DNA of 64,000 nucleotides, from assembly GCF_013294115.1 (NCBI RefSeq), contig NZ_JABSNP010000001.1, positions 310,001-374,000 on the forward strand, given 5' to 3'. Shown here piece by piece: positions 25,577 to 34,559 of the stretch (position 1 is its first letter; each line of letters opens with the position of its first letter). Made by a program: the position numbers and the translations under genes. The stretch is from Hymenobacter caeli (GTDB lineage: Bacteria > Bacteroidota > Bacteroidia > Cytophagales > Hymenobacteraceae). Under the pieces are notes generated by a model. The model ran no database searches and had not been told where the DNA came from. It saw only the letters and a list, made by a program, of their open reading frames with translations.

Positions 25577-25672
25577 TTGCGGGCCGCCGAAACGCCGGGA
25601 GGTGCCGCAGCAGAGGCGCTTGGGTTGTACGCGGCAGCGCGGCCGCCAGATTGGGCGGGCCGCCGTAAAATC

Positions 25673-26278
25673 TTATAAATTCCCGGTTGCTTTACCATTT
25701 CTCAGGCCCGCGCCCGCTTGGCGGAGCCGCTGCACCTCGCCGGCCGTGAGGTCGCGCCACTGGCCGGGGGCGAGGCCGTCGAGTGCCAAATCGGCGAGGG
25801 CGGCCCGCACCAGGCGCAGGCAGGGCAGGCCCACGGCGGCGCACATCTTGCGCACCTGGCGGTTCATGCCCTGCGAAATGCGGATTTCCAGCCAGCCGGT
25901 GGGGATGCTGGCCCGGTAGCGGATGGGCGGGGTGCGCGGCCACAGCCCGATTGGCTCGGGCAGCAGCGCGGCCGCGCCGGGGGCCGTCCGGCCGTCCTTT
26001 ATCGGCACGCCCCGGCGCAGCTGCGCCAGCGCGGCTTCGGTGGGCAGGCCCTCCACCTGGGCCCAGTAGGTTTTGGGCACCTTGTAGCGCGGGTCGCTGA
26101 GGCGGTGCTGGAGCTGCTTGTCGTCGGTGAGCAGCAGCAGGCCCTCGGAGTCGAAATCGAGCCGGCCAACGGGGTACACGCCGGGCACGGGCACAAAATC
26201 CTTGAGCGTGGCCCGGCCGTGCTCGTCCGTAAACTGCGTCAGGACTTCGTAGGGCTTGTTGAGGAGGAGGTAGCGCAT
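25673..26278 (-). CDS. Pseudouridine synthase, RsuA/RluE type
   Basis: The product is 201 residues. The RsuA-family catalytic motif VGRLDFDSEGLLLLTDD places the nucleophilic Asp at residue 41. KTYWAQVEG and the C-terminal ISQGMNRQVRKMCAAVGLP are typical. There is no N-terminal S4 domain, which fits RluE (pseudouridine at 23S rRNA position 2457 in E. coli) better than RsuA or RluB. The start MRYLLLNKPYEV begins at the conserved strand; a slightly longer version adds five residues. Confidence 0.9.
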   Translation of the reverse strand: MRYLLLNKPYEVLTQFTDEHGRATLKDFVPVPGVYPVGRLDFDSEGLLLLTDDKQLQHRLSDPRYKVPKTYWAQVEGLPTEAALAQLRRGVPIKDGRTAPGAAALLPEPIGLWPRTPPIRYRASIPTGWLEIRISQGMNRQVRKMCAAVGLPCLRLVRAALADLALDGLAPGQWRDLTAGEVQRLRQAGAGLRNGKATGNL

Positions 26279-26383
26279 GACTGGCCGTGGCACCGCTGGT
26301 AAAGCCGGAAAACCAGCCTCGGGCCCGCAAGTTACTTGCCGGCCCCCAGCACGTTGCCCGATAAGTACCCGATGAGTAAACGA

Positions 26384-26457
26384 ACGTCATGCTGAGCACA
26401 GCCGAGGTATCTCTCCCGCTGAGTAATATTTACTGCCGTGGGAGAACTGCTTCGTGT
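26384..26457. repeat. Hairpin repeat family 1, degenerate copy b
   Basis: It starts ACGTCATGCTGAGCACAGCC and continues GAGGTATCTCTCCCGC, then a partly matching return arm (GTGGGAGAACTGCTTCG). The outer part of the right arm is lost. It lies between the pseudouridine synthase gene and the 3' end of the VWA-like gene. Confidence 0.7.
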
Positions 26458-26497
26458 CGTTCAATATGAGGGCCCAGTTACTGGACGGCTTGCGTTT

Positions 26498-28573
26498 TTA
26501 CACGCTGCCCGAATACCTGCGCACGACCCATTCCGTCGTCAAAAAAGCCAGAATCACGAAGAAAATCCACTTCAAATCAATCAGCTCTTTCTGGGCGTCG
26601 TCGCTGGAAATGATGGGTTTGTAGTTTGCCTTTAGGATGTCCTGGGCCAGTTTGTCCAGCTGCGCGGGGTAGTAAAGGCGCTGGCCGCCGCGGCGGGCCA
26701 GCTGGGCCAGCAGGTTGGGGTTGGCCTTCGATTCGAGGGCTTCGAGGGGCTGGTTTTGCACAAGCAGCTCGCCCGCGTCCTGCTGGGCCTGGCCGCCGAG
26801 GGTGGCGCGGGCCTGGTAGCGGTAGCGGCCGGCGGGCAGGGGCCCCAGGTGCAGCGGGGCCCCGTCGGGGGCGTTGCCGAACGAAAAGCGGCGCACCCGC
26901 TGGCTGTCGCCGGTGAGGGTGAGGTCAATTTTCTGGTCGTAGAGCCGCTCGAACACCGCGTTGTAGGTTTCGGCGGCCAGCGTCACGTCGTCCTGGGTGC
27001 CGAAGGCGTCCTGGGTGGGGTACACGTCGAGGCGTTTTTTGCGGGCGTTCTGGGTGAGGAGCTGCACGGTGCGCACCACCAGGCGGTCGTAGGCCTCGGG
27101 GCGGTCGTCGTGGGCCACGGCTTCGCTGAGCCGCCACTGCCAGCTGCCGTCGGTGAGCAGGGTGGCGCGGCGGGCCTCGGCCGCGCCGCCGAACACCAGC
27201 AGGGGCCGCTGGGTGGCCACGCGGCCCACCTGCTGCCAAAGCGCGGCTTCGGCCCCGGGGCCCAGGCGCAGGTCGCCGAAGGGCACGGCCACGGGCGGGT
27301 ACTGGGCGAAGCGCTGGGCGGCCTCGGCGTCGGTGGCGAAGCGGGTGAAGCCGGGGTTGGGCAGCGGCGTCACGGCGTCGGTCTGGGCTCCGCGGGGCTG
27401 GATGGTGAGGCCCGCGCCGAGCCGGTTGTAGGCCGCTAGGTCCGACTGCGCCCCGATGACGTAGAGCACCGGCACGCGCTTGGCCTGCACCTGGGCCAGG
27501 ATGTCGGCCCCCAGCCCGCCCTGGGCCGGCAGCTGGTGCAGGATGGCCACGTCAAAATCGGCCCCCGGCGGGAGCGGGGCCACGCCGGGCACGGCCAACA
27601 GCACTTCAAAGTTGTCGTTGGTTTGCAGCGCGGCGCGCAGGGCCTTGAGGTCGGGGTGGGGGGCGGCCCCGGCCAGCAGTACGCGCAGCTTGCCCTTCAC
27701 GATTTCCACGAAGGCCGGCCGGGCGTTGTTGAGGGCCGTGAACTCGCCGGCCTGGGGCACCACGCGCACCTCGTAGCGCCGCTTGCCGGGCGCGGGGGCC
27801 GTGACCTGAAACGTGGTTTTCACACGCCGCCGCCCGGCGGGCAGGGCCACGCGGCGGCTGTCCAGCACCTTGGGCCCCTCGCGCAGCTCCACGGTGGCGG
27901 TGCCGCCGGCGTAGCCCTCGAAGGCCAGCTCGGCTTCGATGGGAAACTTGTTGCCGCTGAAGGCCACCCGGTTGTAGGCCAAATCGGTCAGGCGCAGGTC
28001 TTTCTTGGGCACGGTGTCGCCCACGGCCACGGCGTAAACCGGGAAGCTGTAGTCGGCGCTGGCCGGGCTGCGCCCCTGGTTGGCAATGCCGTCGCTGAGC
28101 AGCACCACGGCGGCCAGGTTGCGGCCGTCGTAGGCGTCGCGGGTGCCGGTGAGGAGCTGGTCGAGGTCGGTGCCGGCGGCGGTGAAGCGCAGCGAATCGG
28201 GCCCCGGGGCCCGGCCCGGCGTCAGGCTGCGCGTGGCCACGGCGAAGCCCCGGCCGCGCAGCGTGGCGGCCAGCCGGGCCAGGCCGGCGGTGGCCTGGGC
28301 CAGCGTGGCCTTGGGCGTGAATAATTCCACCGACTGCGAGTTATCAACGGCCAGCACCACGGTGGGCTTTTCGGTGCGCGTGGTGGTGGACTGCACGAAC
28401 GGGGCGAGCAGCAGGAAGCACAGGAAGCTCACCACGGCAAAGCGCAGCGCGGCCAGCGCGTAGTTCAGGCGGGGGCCCCAGGGGGCCTGGGCCGAGTATT
28501 GCAGGGCGGCGTAGCCCGCGCCCACCAGCAGGCACAGCGGGAGGAACCAGGCGGAATATTGGGTCGTGAGCAA
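26498..28573 (-). CDS. VWA-type membrane protein (BatA/aerotolerance-like architecture)
   Basis: The product is about 691 residues from a proposed TTG start; no ATG lies near. Two N-terminal membrane helices (FLPLCLLVGAGYAAL and LRFAVVSFLCFLLLAPF) precede a von Willebrand A domain with the MIDAS residues in LAVDNSQSV and VVLLSDGIAN. Beta-rich domains follow, and a final helix (LKWIFFVILAFLTTEW) anchors the end near residue 675. The large middle part is likely periplasmic. Function is unknown; the layout recalls Bacteroidetes VWA proteins encoded with MoxR ATPases, but no MoxR gene is in this window. Confidence 0.78.
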   Translation of the reverse strand: MLTTQYSAWFLPLCLLVGAGYAALQYSAQAPWGPRLNYALAALRFAVVSFLCFLLLAPFVQSTTTRTEKPTVVLAVDNSQSVELFTPKATLAQATAGLARLAATLRGRGFAVATRSLTPGRAPGPDSLRFTAAGTDLDQLLTGTRDAYDGRNLAAVVLLSDGIANQGRSPASADYSFPVYAVAVGDTVPKKDLRLTDLAYNRVAFSGNKFPIEAELAFEGYAGGTATVELREGPKVLDSRRVALPAGRRRVKTTFQVTAPAPGKRRYEVRVVPQAGEFTALNNARPAFVEIVKGKLRVLLAGAAPHPDLKALRAALQTNDNFEVLLAVPGVAPLPPGADFDVAILHQLPAQGGLGADILAQVQAKRVPVLYVIGAQSDLAAYNRLGAGLTIQPRGAQTDAVTPLPNPGFTRFATDAEAAQRFAQYPPVAVPFGDLRLGPGAEAALWQQVGRVATQRPLLVFGGAAEARRATLLTDGSWQWRLSEAVAHDDRPEAYDRLVVRTVQLLTQNARKKRLDVYPTQDAFGTQDDVTLAAETYNAVFERLYDQKIDLTLTGDSQRVRRFSFGNAPDGAPLHLGPLPAGRYRYQARATLGGQAQQDAGELLVQNQPLEALESKANPNLLAQLARRGGQRLYYPAQLDKLAQDILKANYKPIISSDDAQKELIDLKWIFFVILAFLTTEWVVRRYSGSV

Positions 28574-28702
28574 AAGCGGCGAATGGAAATAGGGCCCCGG
28601 GGCCCCGAAACGCGGCCCGGGGCAAAAATAGTCCCGCCGCCGCCCCGGAGCCGGCCGCCGCCGGCCCCCGCGCCCGCCGCCCCGCCCCGCCCGCCGCCCG
28701 CC

Positions 28703-28728
28703 CGGGCCCCGGCGGCCCGATACCTTTG
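28703..28728 (+). promoter_or_regulatory. Promoter of the HAD gene with abutting hairpin
   Basis: TACCTTTG (28721-28728) lies 24 bases before the ATG at 28753. One base upstream is a short hairpin CGGGCC/GGCCCG (28703-28719). The stem could arise by chance in this very GC-rich stretch. Confidence 0.5.
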
Positions 28729-28752
28729 CCCGCACCCTTCGTAAGCGGCGTT

Positions 28753-29415
28753 ATGATTCAAACCGTGATTTTCGACATGGACGGCGTCATCATCGACACC
28801 GAGCCCATCCACCACCAGGCGTTTTACGCGCAGTTTGCCGAGCTGGGCATCACCGTTTCGGCCGCGGAGTACGCCACCTTCCTGGGCTCCTCAACCCGCA
28901 ACGTCTATCAGCGCCTCCAGCAAGAGCACGGCCTGCCGCAGGATGTGGAAACGCTGCTCCAGCGCAAGCGGGCGCTGTTCAACCAGATTTTCGACACCGA
29001 CGCCGACCTGGATTTGCTCGACAACGTGCGCGTCCTACTCGATGACCTGCGGGCCCACCAGGTGCCGCTGGTGCTGGCCTCGTCGGCCTCGAAGGCCACC
29101 ATCGGCCGGGTGTTCGCGCGGTTCGATTTGGGGCCCTACTTCGGGCACGTCGTCAGCGGCGAAGACTTCGCGCAGTCCAAGCCCGACCCCGCTATTTTCA
29201 TCCACGCCGCGGCCCTGGCCCAAACGCCGGTATCGGCGTGCGTGGTCATCGAAGACTCGGCCAACGGCGTGGCGGCGGCCAAGGCGGCCGGCATCTACTG
29301 CATCGGCTACGCCAGCCCGCACTCGGCCGGGCAGGATTTGCGGCAGGCCGACTTGGTTATCAATCACTTCTCCGAGCTGTCGGCGGAGAAGATTCGGGCC
29401 ATCCGGGTGGGGTAG
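28753..29415 (+). CDS. HAD-superfamily hydrolase, beta-phosphoglucomutase-like
   Basis: The product is 220 residues. Motif I IFDMDGVIIDTEP has the nucleophile and acid Asp pair. The cap domain follows, then motif II LASSASK, motif III lysine in SKPDPAIF and motif IV VIEDSANGVAAAKAAG. These mark subfamily IA HADs near beta-phosphoglucomutase and sugar-phosphate phosphatases. The cap sequence does not fix the substrate. The start follows a good -7 box. Confidence 0.9.
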   Translation: MIQTVIFDMDGVIIDTEPIHHQAFYAQFAELGITVSAAEYATFLGSSTRNVYQRLQQEHGLPQDVETLLQRKRALFNQIFDTDADLDLLDNVRVLLDDLRAHQVPLVLASSASKATIGRVFARFDLGPYFGHVVSGEDFAQSKPDPAIFIHAAALAQTPVSACVVIEDSANGVAAAKAAGIYCIGYASPHSAGQDLRQADLVINHFSELSAEKIRAIRVG

Positions 29416-29418
29416 AGG

Positions 29419-30090
29419 TTAGCGCCGCGTCACCGTCACCAGCTCCGGGCTGTTGAAAATGCTGACCGGCGAAATCACTGGCTCGTCCAGCGGCAAGCGG
29501 CGGCCGTACCGCTCGCGCAGCTTGGCCTGCACCGCGGGGTTGTGCAGGTCGAAATCGCGCAGGTGTTGCAAAACCCCCAGCTGCCGGTGCAAGCCCCGGT
29601 CGTACACTTTCCAGATAAGCTCGGAGCAATAAATCCGGTCATCGGACCAGCCGAAATACAAATCGTAGCTGCGGCCCAACAGGGGCTGTCCGGCCGCTTT
29701 CAGCCGCGCCAGGGCCCTGGGCGTCAGCGCGGTAGCCGCGTCGCGCAGCCGCTTCGTGACGAAGTGCCCGCCCTGGCCCCGCGCTACCCAATCGGCCAGC
29801 GGCGTCAGCTTCACCGGCTGCACGGCTTCGAATACCTGCCACTGGCCGGCGTTTTTGTACAGGATGCCGCAGTGGCTGTAGGGCGAGTGCGTAGCCAGCT
29901 GGATGGCTTGGCTCTGCGCTGATTGGGAGGTATGGAAAATCAGGTCGCCGTCGCGCAGTTGGGGGCCCAGCGCCGCGGTTGTCGCTTCCGCCGCGTGGTG
30001 GCTCTGGTAGCGGAGTAGCTGGCGAAGCAGGCGTGGGTAGGCGAACACCGTGAAGGCTGCTAAGAGGAGAAAGGAGAGCCAACTTTTCAT
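29419..30090 (-). CDS. YiiX/YycO-like permuted papain-fold hydrolase
   Basis: The product is 223 residues with an N-terminal membrane or signal helix (WLSFLLLAAFTVFAYP). The permuted NlpC/P60 order is seen: DGDLIFHTSQS, then the His in PYSHCGILY, and later the Cys in IYCSELIWKVYD. These proteins act on amide or lipid ester bonds, often in the envelope. The start codon overlaps the stop of the DUF4262 gene (ATGA), so the two are translationally coupled at the end of the fabG run. Confidence 0.85.
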   Translation of the reverse strand: MKSWLSFLLLAAFTVFAYPRLLRQLLRYQSHHAAEATTAALGPQLRDGDLIFHTSQSAQSQAIQLATHSPYSHCGILYKNAGQWQVFEAVQPVKLTPLADWVARGQGGHFVTKRLRDAATALTPRALARLKAAGQPLLGRSYDLYFGWSDDRIYCSELIWKVYDRGLHRQLGVLQHLRDFDLHNPAVQAKLRERYGRRLPLDEPVISPVSIFNSPELVTVTRR

Positions 30091-30863
30091 GCCTCAGTTT
30101 CCTCTCCCTCGTCCTCTTCAGCCTCTTCCTTTTGCCACTTCCCGCCAATCATTTCCCTGTGCGCTTGCCAACCATAATTCAGTTGAAACAACTCATTAAC
30201 TGTTGGGTCACGCTCTATAATTTCTTCTAGGCACACAACTTTCAAATCTGCCACGTCATAAGTCGTGTCGCATAGAAATTCCCAATCGCCATTAGCATCG
30301 TGAACTACGCGCAGGATTGGCAAGCCCTCTAAAACCTGCTGGGTAGTAAATACCGCTACGTTCCGCTCTTCCCGGAATTTAAAATTCAATGAGCGGTCAA
30401 GCAACGGTTGGCCCCATTTCCAGTTAGGATTGAAGCTTTCGTCCCAAGGAAAAAGTGCCTGCTTATCAGGCCACACAATTTGCAACGCCGGAAAATCCCA
30501 GGTTTCATTGAACCAAAAGCCATAGCCAAAATAGTCTTTGTACCAACGCTTGTCAACGGTTAGAAAACGCACGTCGTAGTCTCCCAAAAAATCGGGGTAA
30601 CCAATGCTTTGGTCAGGTATAGGCTGTTTGTCCAACAGCTCTTTACCCGACCAAAGCACCGAATGCAGCAGATCGATGTTTAGCCCAAAACAAATAAGCT
30701 CCGGGTAGCCGTATGTTTTAAATAGCCCAATGGTATAAGCAAAACTGGGCGAATAGCCATCACCGTGAAACTGCGCGACATGGAAACCATATTGCGCTAC
30801 ATCGCTGATGATTTTCTTCTCTGCCTCAGAATTATGCGCTGTGTGCTCTTCGGGAGTGACCAT
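30087..30863 (-). CDS. DUF4262 domain protein
   Basis: The product is 258 residues. The DUF4262 segment is clear at residues about 15-150: VAQYGFHVAQFHGDGYSPSF, AYTIGLFKTYGYPELICFGL and VRFLTVDKRWYKDYFGYGFW. A C-terminal region (GDWEFLCDTTYDVADLKVV) resembles the DUF2185-like tail often joined to it, followed by an acidic end. The gene is AT-richer than its flanks. Such proteins often appear as orphan immunity-like genes; no function is established. Confidence 0.82.
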   Translation of the reverse strand: MVTPEEHTAHNSEAEKKIISDVAQYGFHVAQFHGDGYSPSFAYTIGLFKTYGYPELICFGLNIDLLHSVLWSGKELLDKQPIPDQSIGYPDFLGDYDVRFLTVDKRWYKDYFGYGFWFNETWDFPALQIVWPDKQALFPWDESFNPNWKWGQPLLDRSLNFKFREERNVAVFTTQQVLEGLPILRVVHDANGDWEFLCDTTYDVADLKVVCLEEIIERDPTVNELFQLNYGWQAHREMIGGKWQKEEAEEDEGEETEA

Positions 30864-30875
30864 TATTCTATTCGA

Positions 30876-31166
30876 TTACTCGTAGATCGTAGCACCGCGT
30901 AGCATGTCGGCAAAAACGCGCCAACTGGCGACATCCGCATTTACTACTAATTCATCAGCCGATGAAATATTGCGGTAGTAACCGTCAATATCAGTTGCAT
31001 AAGCTGCCAAAGCTTCTAAAAAATCGCCAAGCTTCTGGTTCTCCCAATCTTTGCCATTGCTTTGATAAGCAACGAGCAAATGATTTAAGAAGTGTGCAAA
31101 ACCCTGGCGGCTTTGGATGGCCGATGTTCCTAGTGGGTCATGTTCGTTAGCTAATTTCATAGCCAT
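30876..31166 (-). CDS. Small DUF7660-like protein
   Basis: The product is 96 residues. GFAHFLNHLLVAYQSN, then WENQKLGDFLEALAAYATDI, DGYYRN and SWRVFADMLRGATIYE follow the pattern I recall for DUF7660. There is no signal peptide. ATGs two codons apart (31166 and 31160) are both possible. It lies six bases after fabG and 12 before the DUF4262 gene, in the same direction. It has AT-rich codons unlike fabG, which suggests a recent insertion into the run. Confidence 0.65.
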   Translation of the reverse strand: MAMKLANEHDPLGTSAIQSRQGFAHFLNHLLVAYQSNGKDWENQKLGDFLEALAAYATDIDGYYRNISSADELVVNADVASWRVFADMLRGATIYE

Positions 31167-31172
31167 TGCCCC

Positions 31173-31922
31173 CTACGTCAGCATCCCGCCGTCCACTTGC
31201 AGCACCTGGCCGGTGATGTAGCTCGAATCGTCCGAGGCTAAAAAAGCGGTGGCTTTGGCCACGTCCTCCGGCGAGCCGCCGCGCTTAAGCGGGATGGCCT
31301 TGCGCCACTCGTCCACTTGCTTGGCGTCGAGTGCCTCGGTCATCTCGGTTTCGATGAAGCCCGGGGCCACGGCGTTGCAGCGGATGTTGCGCGAGCCCAG
31401 CTCCAGGGCCACCGATTTGGTGAAGCCGATGATGCCGGCCTTGCTGGCGGCGTAGTTGGCCTGCCCGGCGTTGCCCTTGATGCCCACCACGGAGGTCATG
31501 TTGATGATGGAGCCGGTTTTGGCGCGCATCATGGGCTTGGTGGCGGCCTTGGTGAGGTTGAAGACCGACTTGAGGTTCACGGTCAGTACGTTGTCCCACT
31601 GTTGCTCGCTCATGCGCATCAGCAGGCCGTCCTGGGTGATGCCGGCGTTGTTGACGAGGATGTCGAGCTTGCCGAAATCGGCCAGCACATCGTCCACCAG
31701 CTTTTCGGCCTGGGCGTAGTCCGAGGCGTCGGAGCGGTAGCCCTTGGCCTTGGTGCCGTGGGCCGAGAGCTCGGCCTCCAGGGCCTCGCCTTTTTCGACG
31801 GACGACAAGTACGTGAAGGCCACCTGGGCCCCCAACTGGGCAAAATGCGCCGCGATGGCGCGGCCAATTCCTTTGGAAGCGCCCGTGACGAGGGCCACTT
31901 TTCCGGCAAGCGTTTGAGTCAT
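31173..31922 (-). CDS. fabG: 3-oxoacyl-[acyl-carrier-protein] reductase FabG
   Basis: The product is 249 residues. The NADPH site is VTGASKGIGRAIA, NNAGITQDGLLMRM follows, and the catalytic Ser-Tyr-Lys set sits in MTSVVGIKGNAGQANYAASK. It ends YITGQVLQVDGGM as in FabG. The enzyme reduces 3-oxoacyl-ACP in fatty acid elongation. The FabG-specific residues make this more likely than a generic short-chain dehydrogenase. The start ATG lies four bases after a TACCTTCG box. Confidence 0.92.
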   Translation of the reverse strand: MTQTLAGKVALVTGASKGIGRAIAAHFAQLGAQVAFTYLSSVEKGEALEAELSAHGTKAKGYRSDASDYAQAEKLVDDVLADFGKLDILVNNAGITQDGLLMRMSEQQWDNVLTVNLKSVFNLTKAATKPMMRAKTGSIINMTSVVGIKGNAGQANYAASKAGIIGFTKSVALELGSRNIRCNAVAPGFIETEMTEALDAKQVDEWRKAIPLKRGGSPEDVAKATAFLASDDSSYITGQVLQVDGGMLT

Positions 31923-31926
31923 GGGG

Positions 31927-31934
31927 CGAAGGTA
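31927..31934 (-). promoter_or_regulatory. Variant -7 element TACCTTCG of fabG
   Basis: On the minus strand TACCTTCG is followed by CCCC and the ATG at 31922. It differs from TAnnTTTG at one base but keeps the same four-base spacing as at 1262 and 19564. Confidence 0.45.
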
Positions 31935-31941
31935 GCTTTTT

Positions 31942-32050
31942 TGGGCTGTTGGCTATTAGCTGCTAGCTGTTAGCTTTTGAAGGTAGCTTGCGGGGCCAAA
32001 AAGCTGGTTTAGCAAAAAGCTAACAGCTAACGGCTACTGGCTAACAGCTT
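31942..32050. repeat. Inverted repeat of AGCTGTTAGC words between fabG and the flavoprotein gene
   Basis: Arms of 38 bases (31942-31979 and 32013-32050) pair imperfectly. Each is a loose tandem of GCTGTTAGCT-like words. The element fills the divergent intergenic region and ends eight bases before the flavoprotein ATG. The style matches the repeat at 8448-8521, although the words differ. Confidence 0.7.
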
Positions 32051-32058
32051 AAAGAAAA

Positions 32059-33294
32059 ATGGATATCTGCATCCTGGGCGCGGGGCCCGGCGGGGCCACG
32101 GCGGCCCTGCACCTGGCCAACGCCGGCCACCGCTGCCTGCTGCTGGACCGCGCCGCGTTTCCGCGCGACAAAATTTGCGGCGATGCCCTGAGCGGCAAGG
32201 TGTTGATGGAGCTGAAACGCATCGACGAGGCGCTGCCGGGGCGGCTGGCCGCCGCGCCCATCCAGGTGCCGAGCTGGGGCATCGATTTCTTCGCGCCCAA
32301 CGGCCGCCGCCTCGCCATTCCCTTCAAGCCGAAGTTCGACAAGGCCGCCGACCGGCCCGCCGGCCACGTGGCCAAGCGCCTCGATTTCGACAACTTCCTG
32401 GTGGAAGAAGTGCGCCAGCGGCCCGAAATCGACTTCCGCGAAAACGTGGACGTGGCCCGCACCGAGCGCACGGCCGCCGGCGGCTGGCAGCTGTTCGACA
32501 AAGCCGGCCAGCTGCTGGCCGAGTGCCGGCTGCTGCTGGTGGCCAACGGGGCCCAGTCGGCGTTTGCGCGCCGGGTGGCCGGCCACGCCCTGGAGCCCGA
32601 CCACCACTGCGCCGGCCTGCGCACCTACTACCGGGGCGTAACGGGCCTCAGCCCCGACAATTTCATCGAGCTGCACTTCCTCAAGGACTTTCTGCCGGGC
32701 TACCTGTGGGTGTTTCCGCTGCCCAACGGTCAGGCCAACGTGGGCGTGGGGATGCTCTCGAAAACGGTGGCGGCCAAAAAAATTAATTTGCGCCAGCGGC
32801 TCGACGAAATCCTGGCCACGCACCCGGCGCTGGCCCCGCGCTTCGCGCAGGCCGAGCGGCTGGGGCCCGTGCGCGGCTTCGGCCTGCCGCTGGGCTCGAA
32901 GCGCCGGCCGCTGTCGGGCCCCGGCTACCTGCTGCTCGGCGACGCCGGCTCGCTCATCGACCCGTTTTCGGGCGAAGGCATCTCGCACGCCATGGTGAGC
33001 GGGCGGCACGCCGCCATTTGGGCGGCCCAGGCGGTGGCCAAGGCCGATTTCAGCCCCGCGTTCCTCAAAAACTACGACCAGGCCGTGTACAACCGCCTCT
33101 GGCAGGAGCTGCGCCTGAGCCGGGCCATGCAGCGGCTGCTCAACTTCCCCAGCCTGTTCAACATCGTGGCCAACCGCGCTGCCCGCAACCCCACGCTGGC
33201 CGAAACCCTCTCCGCCATGTTCCTCGACCTGGACCTGCGCGAGCGGCTGCGGCAGCCGAGCTTCTACTTCAAGCTGTTGTTTGGGGGGAAGTGA
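32059..33294 (+). CDS. Geranylgeranyl reductase-like FAD-dependent oxidoreductase
   Basis: The product is 411 residues. The FAD-binding Rossmann motif CILGAGPGGATAALHLA starts at residue 4. FPRDKICGDALSGKV and LLLGDAGSLIDPFSGEGISHAM are signatures of the geranylgeranyl reductase/halogenase branch of the UbiH-type family. Members reduce isoprenoid chains or hydroxylate lipids, and in Bacteroidetes are often near menaquinone or lipid genes. The substrate here is unknown. It is divergent from fabG. Confidence 0.87.
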   Translation: MDICILGAGPGGATAALHLANAGHRCLLLDRAAFPRDKICGDALSGKVLMELKRIDEALPGRLAAAPIQVPSWGIDFFAPNGRRLAIPFKPKFDKAADRPAGHVAKRLDFDNFLVEEVRQRPEIDFRENVDVARTERTAAGGWQLFDKAGQLLAECRLLLVANGAQSAFARRVAGHALEPDHHCAGLRTYYRGVTGLSPDNFIELHFLKDFLPGYLWVFPLPNGQANVGVGMLSKTVAAKKINLRQRLDEILATHPALAPRFAQAERLGPVRGFGLPLGSKRRPLSGPGYLLLGDAGSLIDPFSGEGISHAMVSGRHAAIWAAQAVAKADFSPAFLKNYDQAVYNRLWQELRLSRAMQRLLNFPSLFNIVANRAARNPTLAETLSAMFLDLDLRERLRQPSFYFKLLFGGK

Positions 33295-33366
33295 ATACCA
33301 GGGCCCCCGGGCCACTTGGCCACGCTTTGGTAATGAGAACTCACAGAATACAGGTGCAAAAAGAAA

Positions 33367-33480
33367 CGGTCATGCCGAGCGGAGCCGAAGCATCTCGCTT
33401 GCTGAACCAACCCAATCGATCGAATTACTGCTGCACGCGAGATGCCTCGGCTGCGCGGACGCTAAATGGGCATGACGGCC
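33367..33480. repeat. Hairpin repeat family 1, copy c
   Basis: The left arm CGGTCATGCCGAGCGGAGCC followed by GAAGCATCTCGC pairs with a right arm containing GCGAGATGCCTCGGCTGCGC. The right arm carries an insertion (about 12 bases) before GGCATGACGG. It lies between the flavoprotein gene and the convergent TPR gene. Confidence 0.85.
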
Positions 33481-33511
33481 TATTGGGATGGGCACGGACC
33501 CAAAATCCGCG

Positions 33512-34351
33512 CTAGCGCCCAACAGCCGCGGGCCGCGGGGCCCGGGTGGCCGGTATTTTGATGGGTTCCTGGCCGGGGCTGCCCACGTAGCGGCGCAGGC
33601 TTTTGGCCGCTTCGGGGTTGAGGGCGGTGGCGCGCTCCAAGTCGCGCCGGGCCTCCGGCAGCTTGTCGAACGAGGCGAAGCTGATGCCGCGGTACTCCCA
33701 GGCGTCGGCGTAAGTCGAGTCGAGCTGGATGGCGCGGGTGAAGTCGGCCACGGCGGGCTTGTACTGGTAGAGCTGCATCTTGGCCACGCCGCGCCCGAAG
33801 AACGCCTCTTTGTCGTCGGGCCGGTACTTGAGGGCCCCCGCGAAATCAGCCGACGCCGCTTTGTACTCTTTCAGCATCAGGTGGTTCACGCCGCGGTTGT
33901 AGTAGGCGTCGGGGTTGTTGCGCTGGTAGCGCAGGGCAGCGGTGTAGTCGAGCTGGGCGGCGGGGTAGTCGCGGAGGTAGCTCTTGGCTTTGGCGCGTTG
34001 CAGTAGGGCAGCGGGGTCTTTGGGGTTGCGCTTGAGGGCGAGGCCGGCGGTGGCCAGCATCTGGTGGTACTCGTCCCTGGTCATCTTTTTCTCGCGGGTG
34101 CGCTCGGCCGACGCCGCCCGGGCCGACGGGGCCCCGGCGCTGGGCCCTTCGGTGGCCAGCACCCCGGCGCGGGCGTCGGGGGCCGAGCGGGCGGCCCCGG
34201 CCGAATCGACGCGCGGCGCGGCGGCCCCCGGTGCGGCAAGGAGCACGCTGGCGCTGCCGGCGGGCCGGTCGGTTTCGGTGGTAGTGGCGCAGTTGGTGAG
34301 GGCCGCCAGCAGCCCCAGGGCGGACAACGGGAATCGGAACGAGGCAGGCAT
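33512..34351 (-). CDS. TPR repeat lipoprotein
   Basis: The product is 279 residues with a signal segment ending in a lipobox-like LTNC near residue 20. A Ser/Ala-rich linker follows. Residues about 95-255 form tetratricopeptide repeats: DPAALLQRAKAKSYLRDY, PDAYYNRGVNHLMLKEY, KEAFFGRGVAKMQLYQY and ADAWEYRGISFASFDKL. TPR arrays mediate protein-protein contacts, so this may scaffold an outer-membrane complex. The start at MPASFRFPLS gives the signal; a longer frame begins 17 codons upstream. Confidence 0.85.
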   Translation of the reverse strand: MPASFRFPLSALGLLAALTNCATTTETDRPAGSASVLLAAPGAAAPRVDSAGAARSAPDARAGVLATEGPSAGAPSARAASAERTREKKMTRDEYHQMLATAGLALKRNPKDPAALLQRAKAKSYLRDYPAAQLDYTAALRYQRNNPDAYYNRGVNHLMLKEYKAASADFAGALKYRPDDKEAFFGRGVAKMQLYQYKPAVADFTRAIQLDSTYADAWEYRGISFASFDKLPEARRDLERATALNPEAAKSLRRYVGSPGQEPIKIPATRAPRPAAVGR

Positions 34352-34559
34352 AAACCAAAGGATGGATGGCTGTGCAAAAACAAACGCGCGTCGGTTGCCC
34401 ATTGTTGTTTAGTAGTCAGCAGGTTATGCGTTTATTAATAACTGGCAACGAGCAACTGACAACTCACAGCCGGGCCCTTGTACGGAGCGGCCCCGGCAAA
34501 GGCTGCGCGGGCACGTTTGGGGCCCCGGCGGGGTTTAGGGCAGTGCCGGGGCGTGCGGC

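Noticed and set aside
28634..28715. Nearly pure G+C stretch before the HAD gene considered as an unusual coding extension of the VWA-like gene
   Set aside because: Translation gives only Arg/Gly/Pro-rich sequence without a signal or helix; a TTG start at 28573 right before the first membrane helix fits better.
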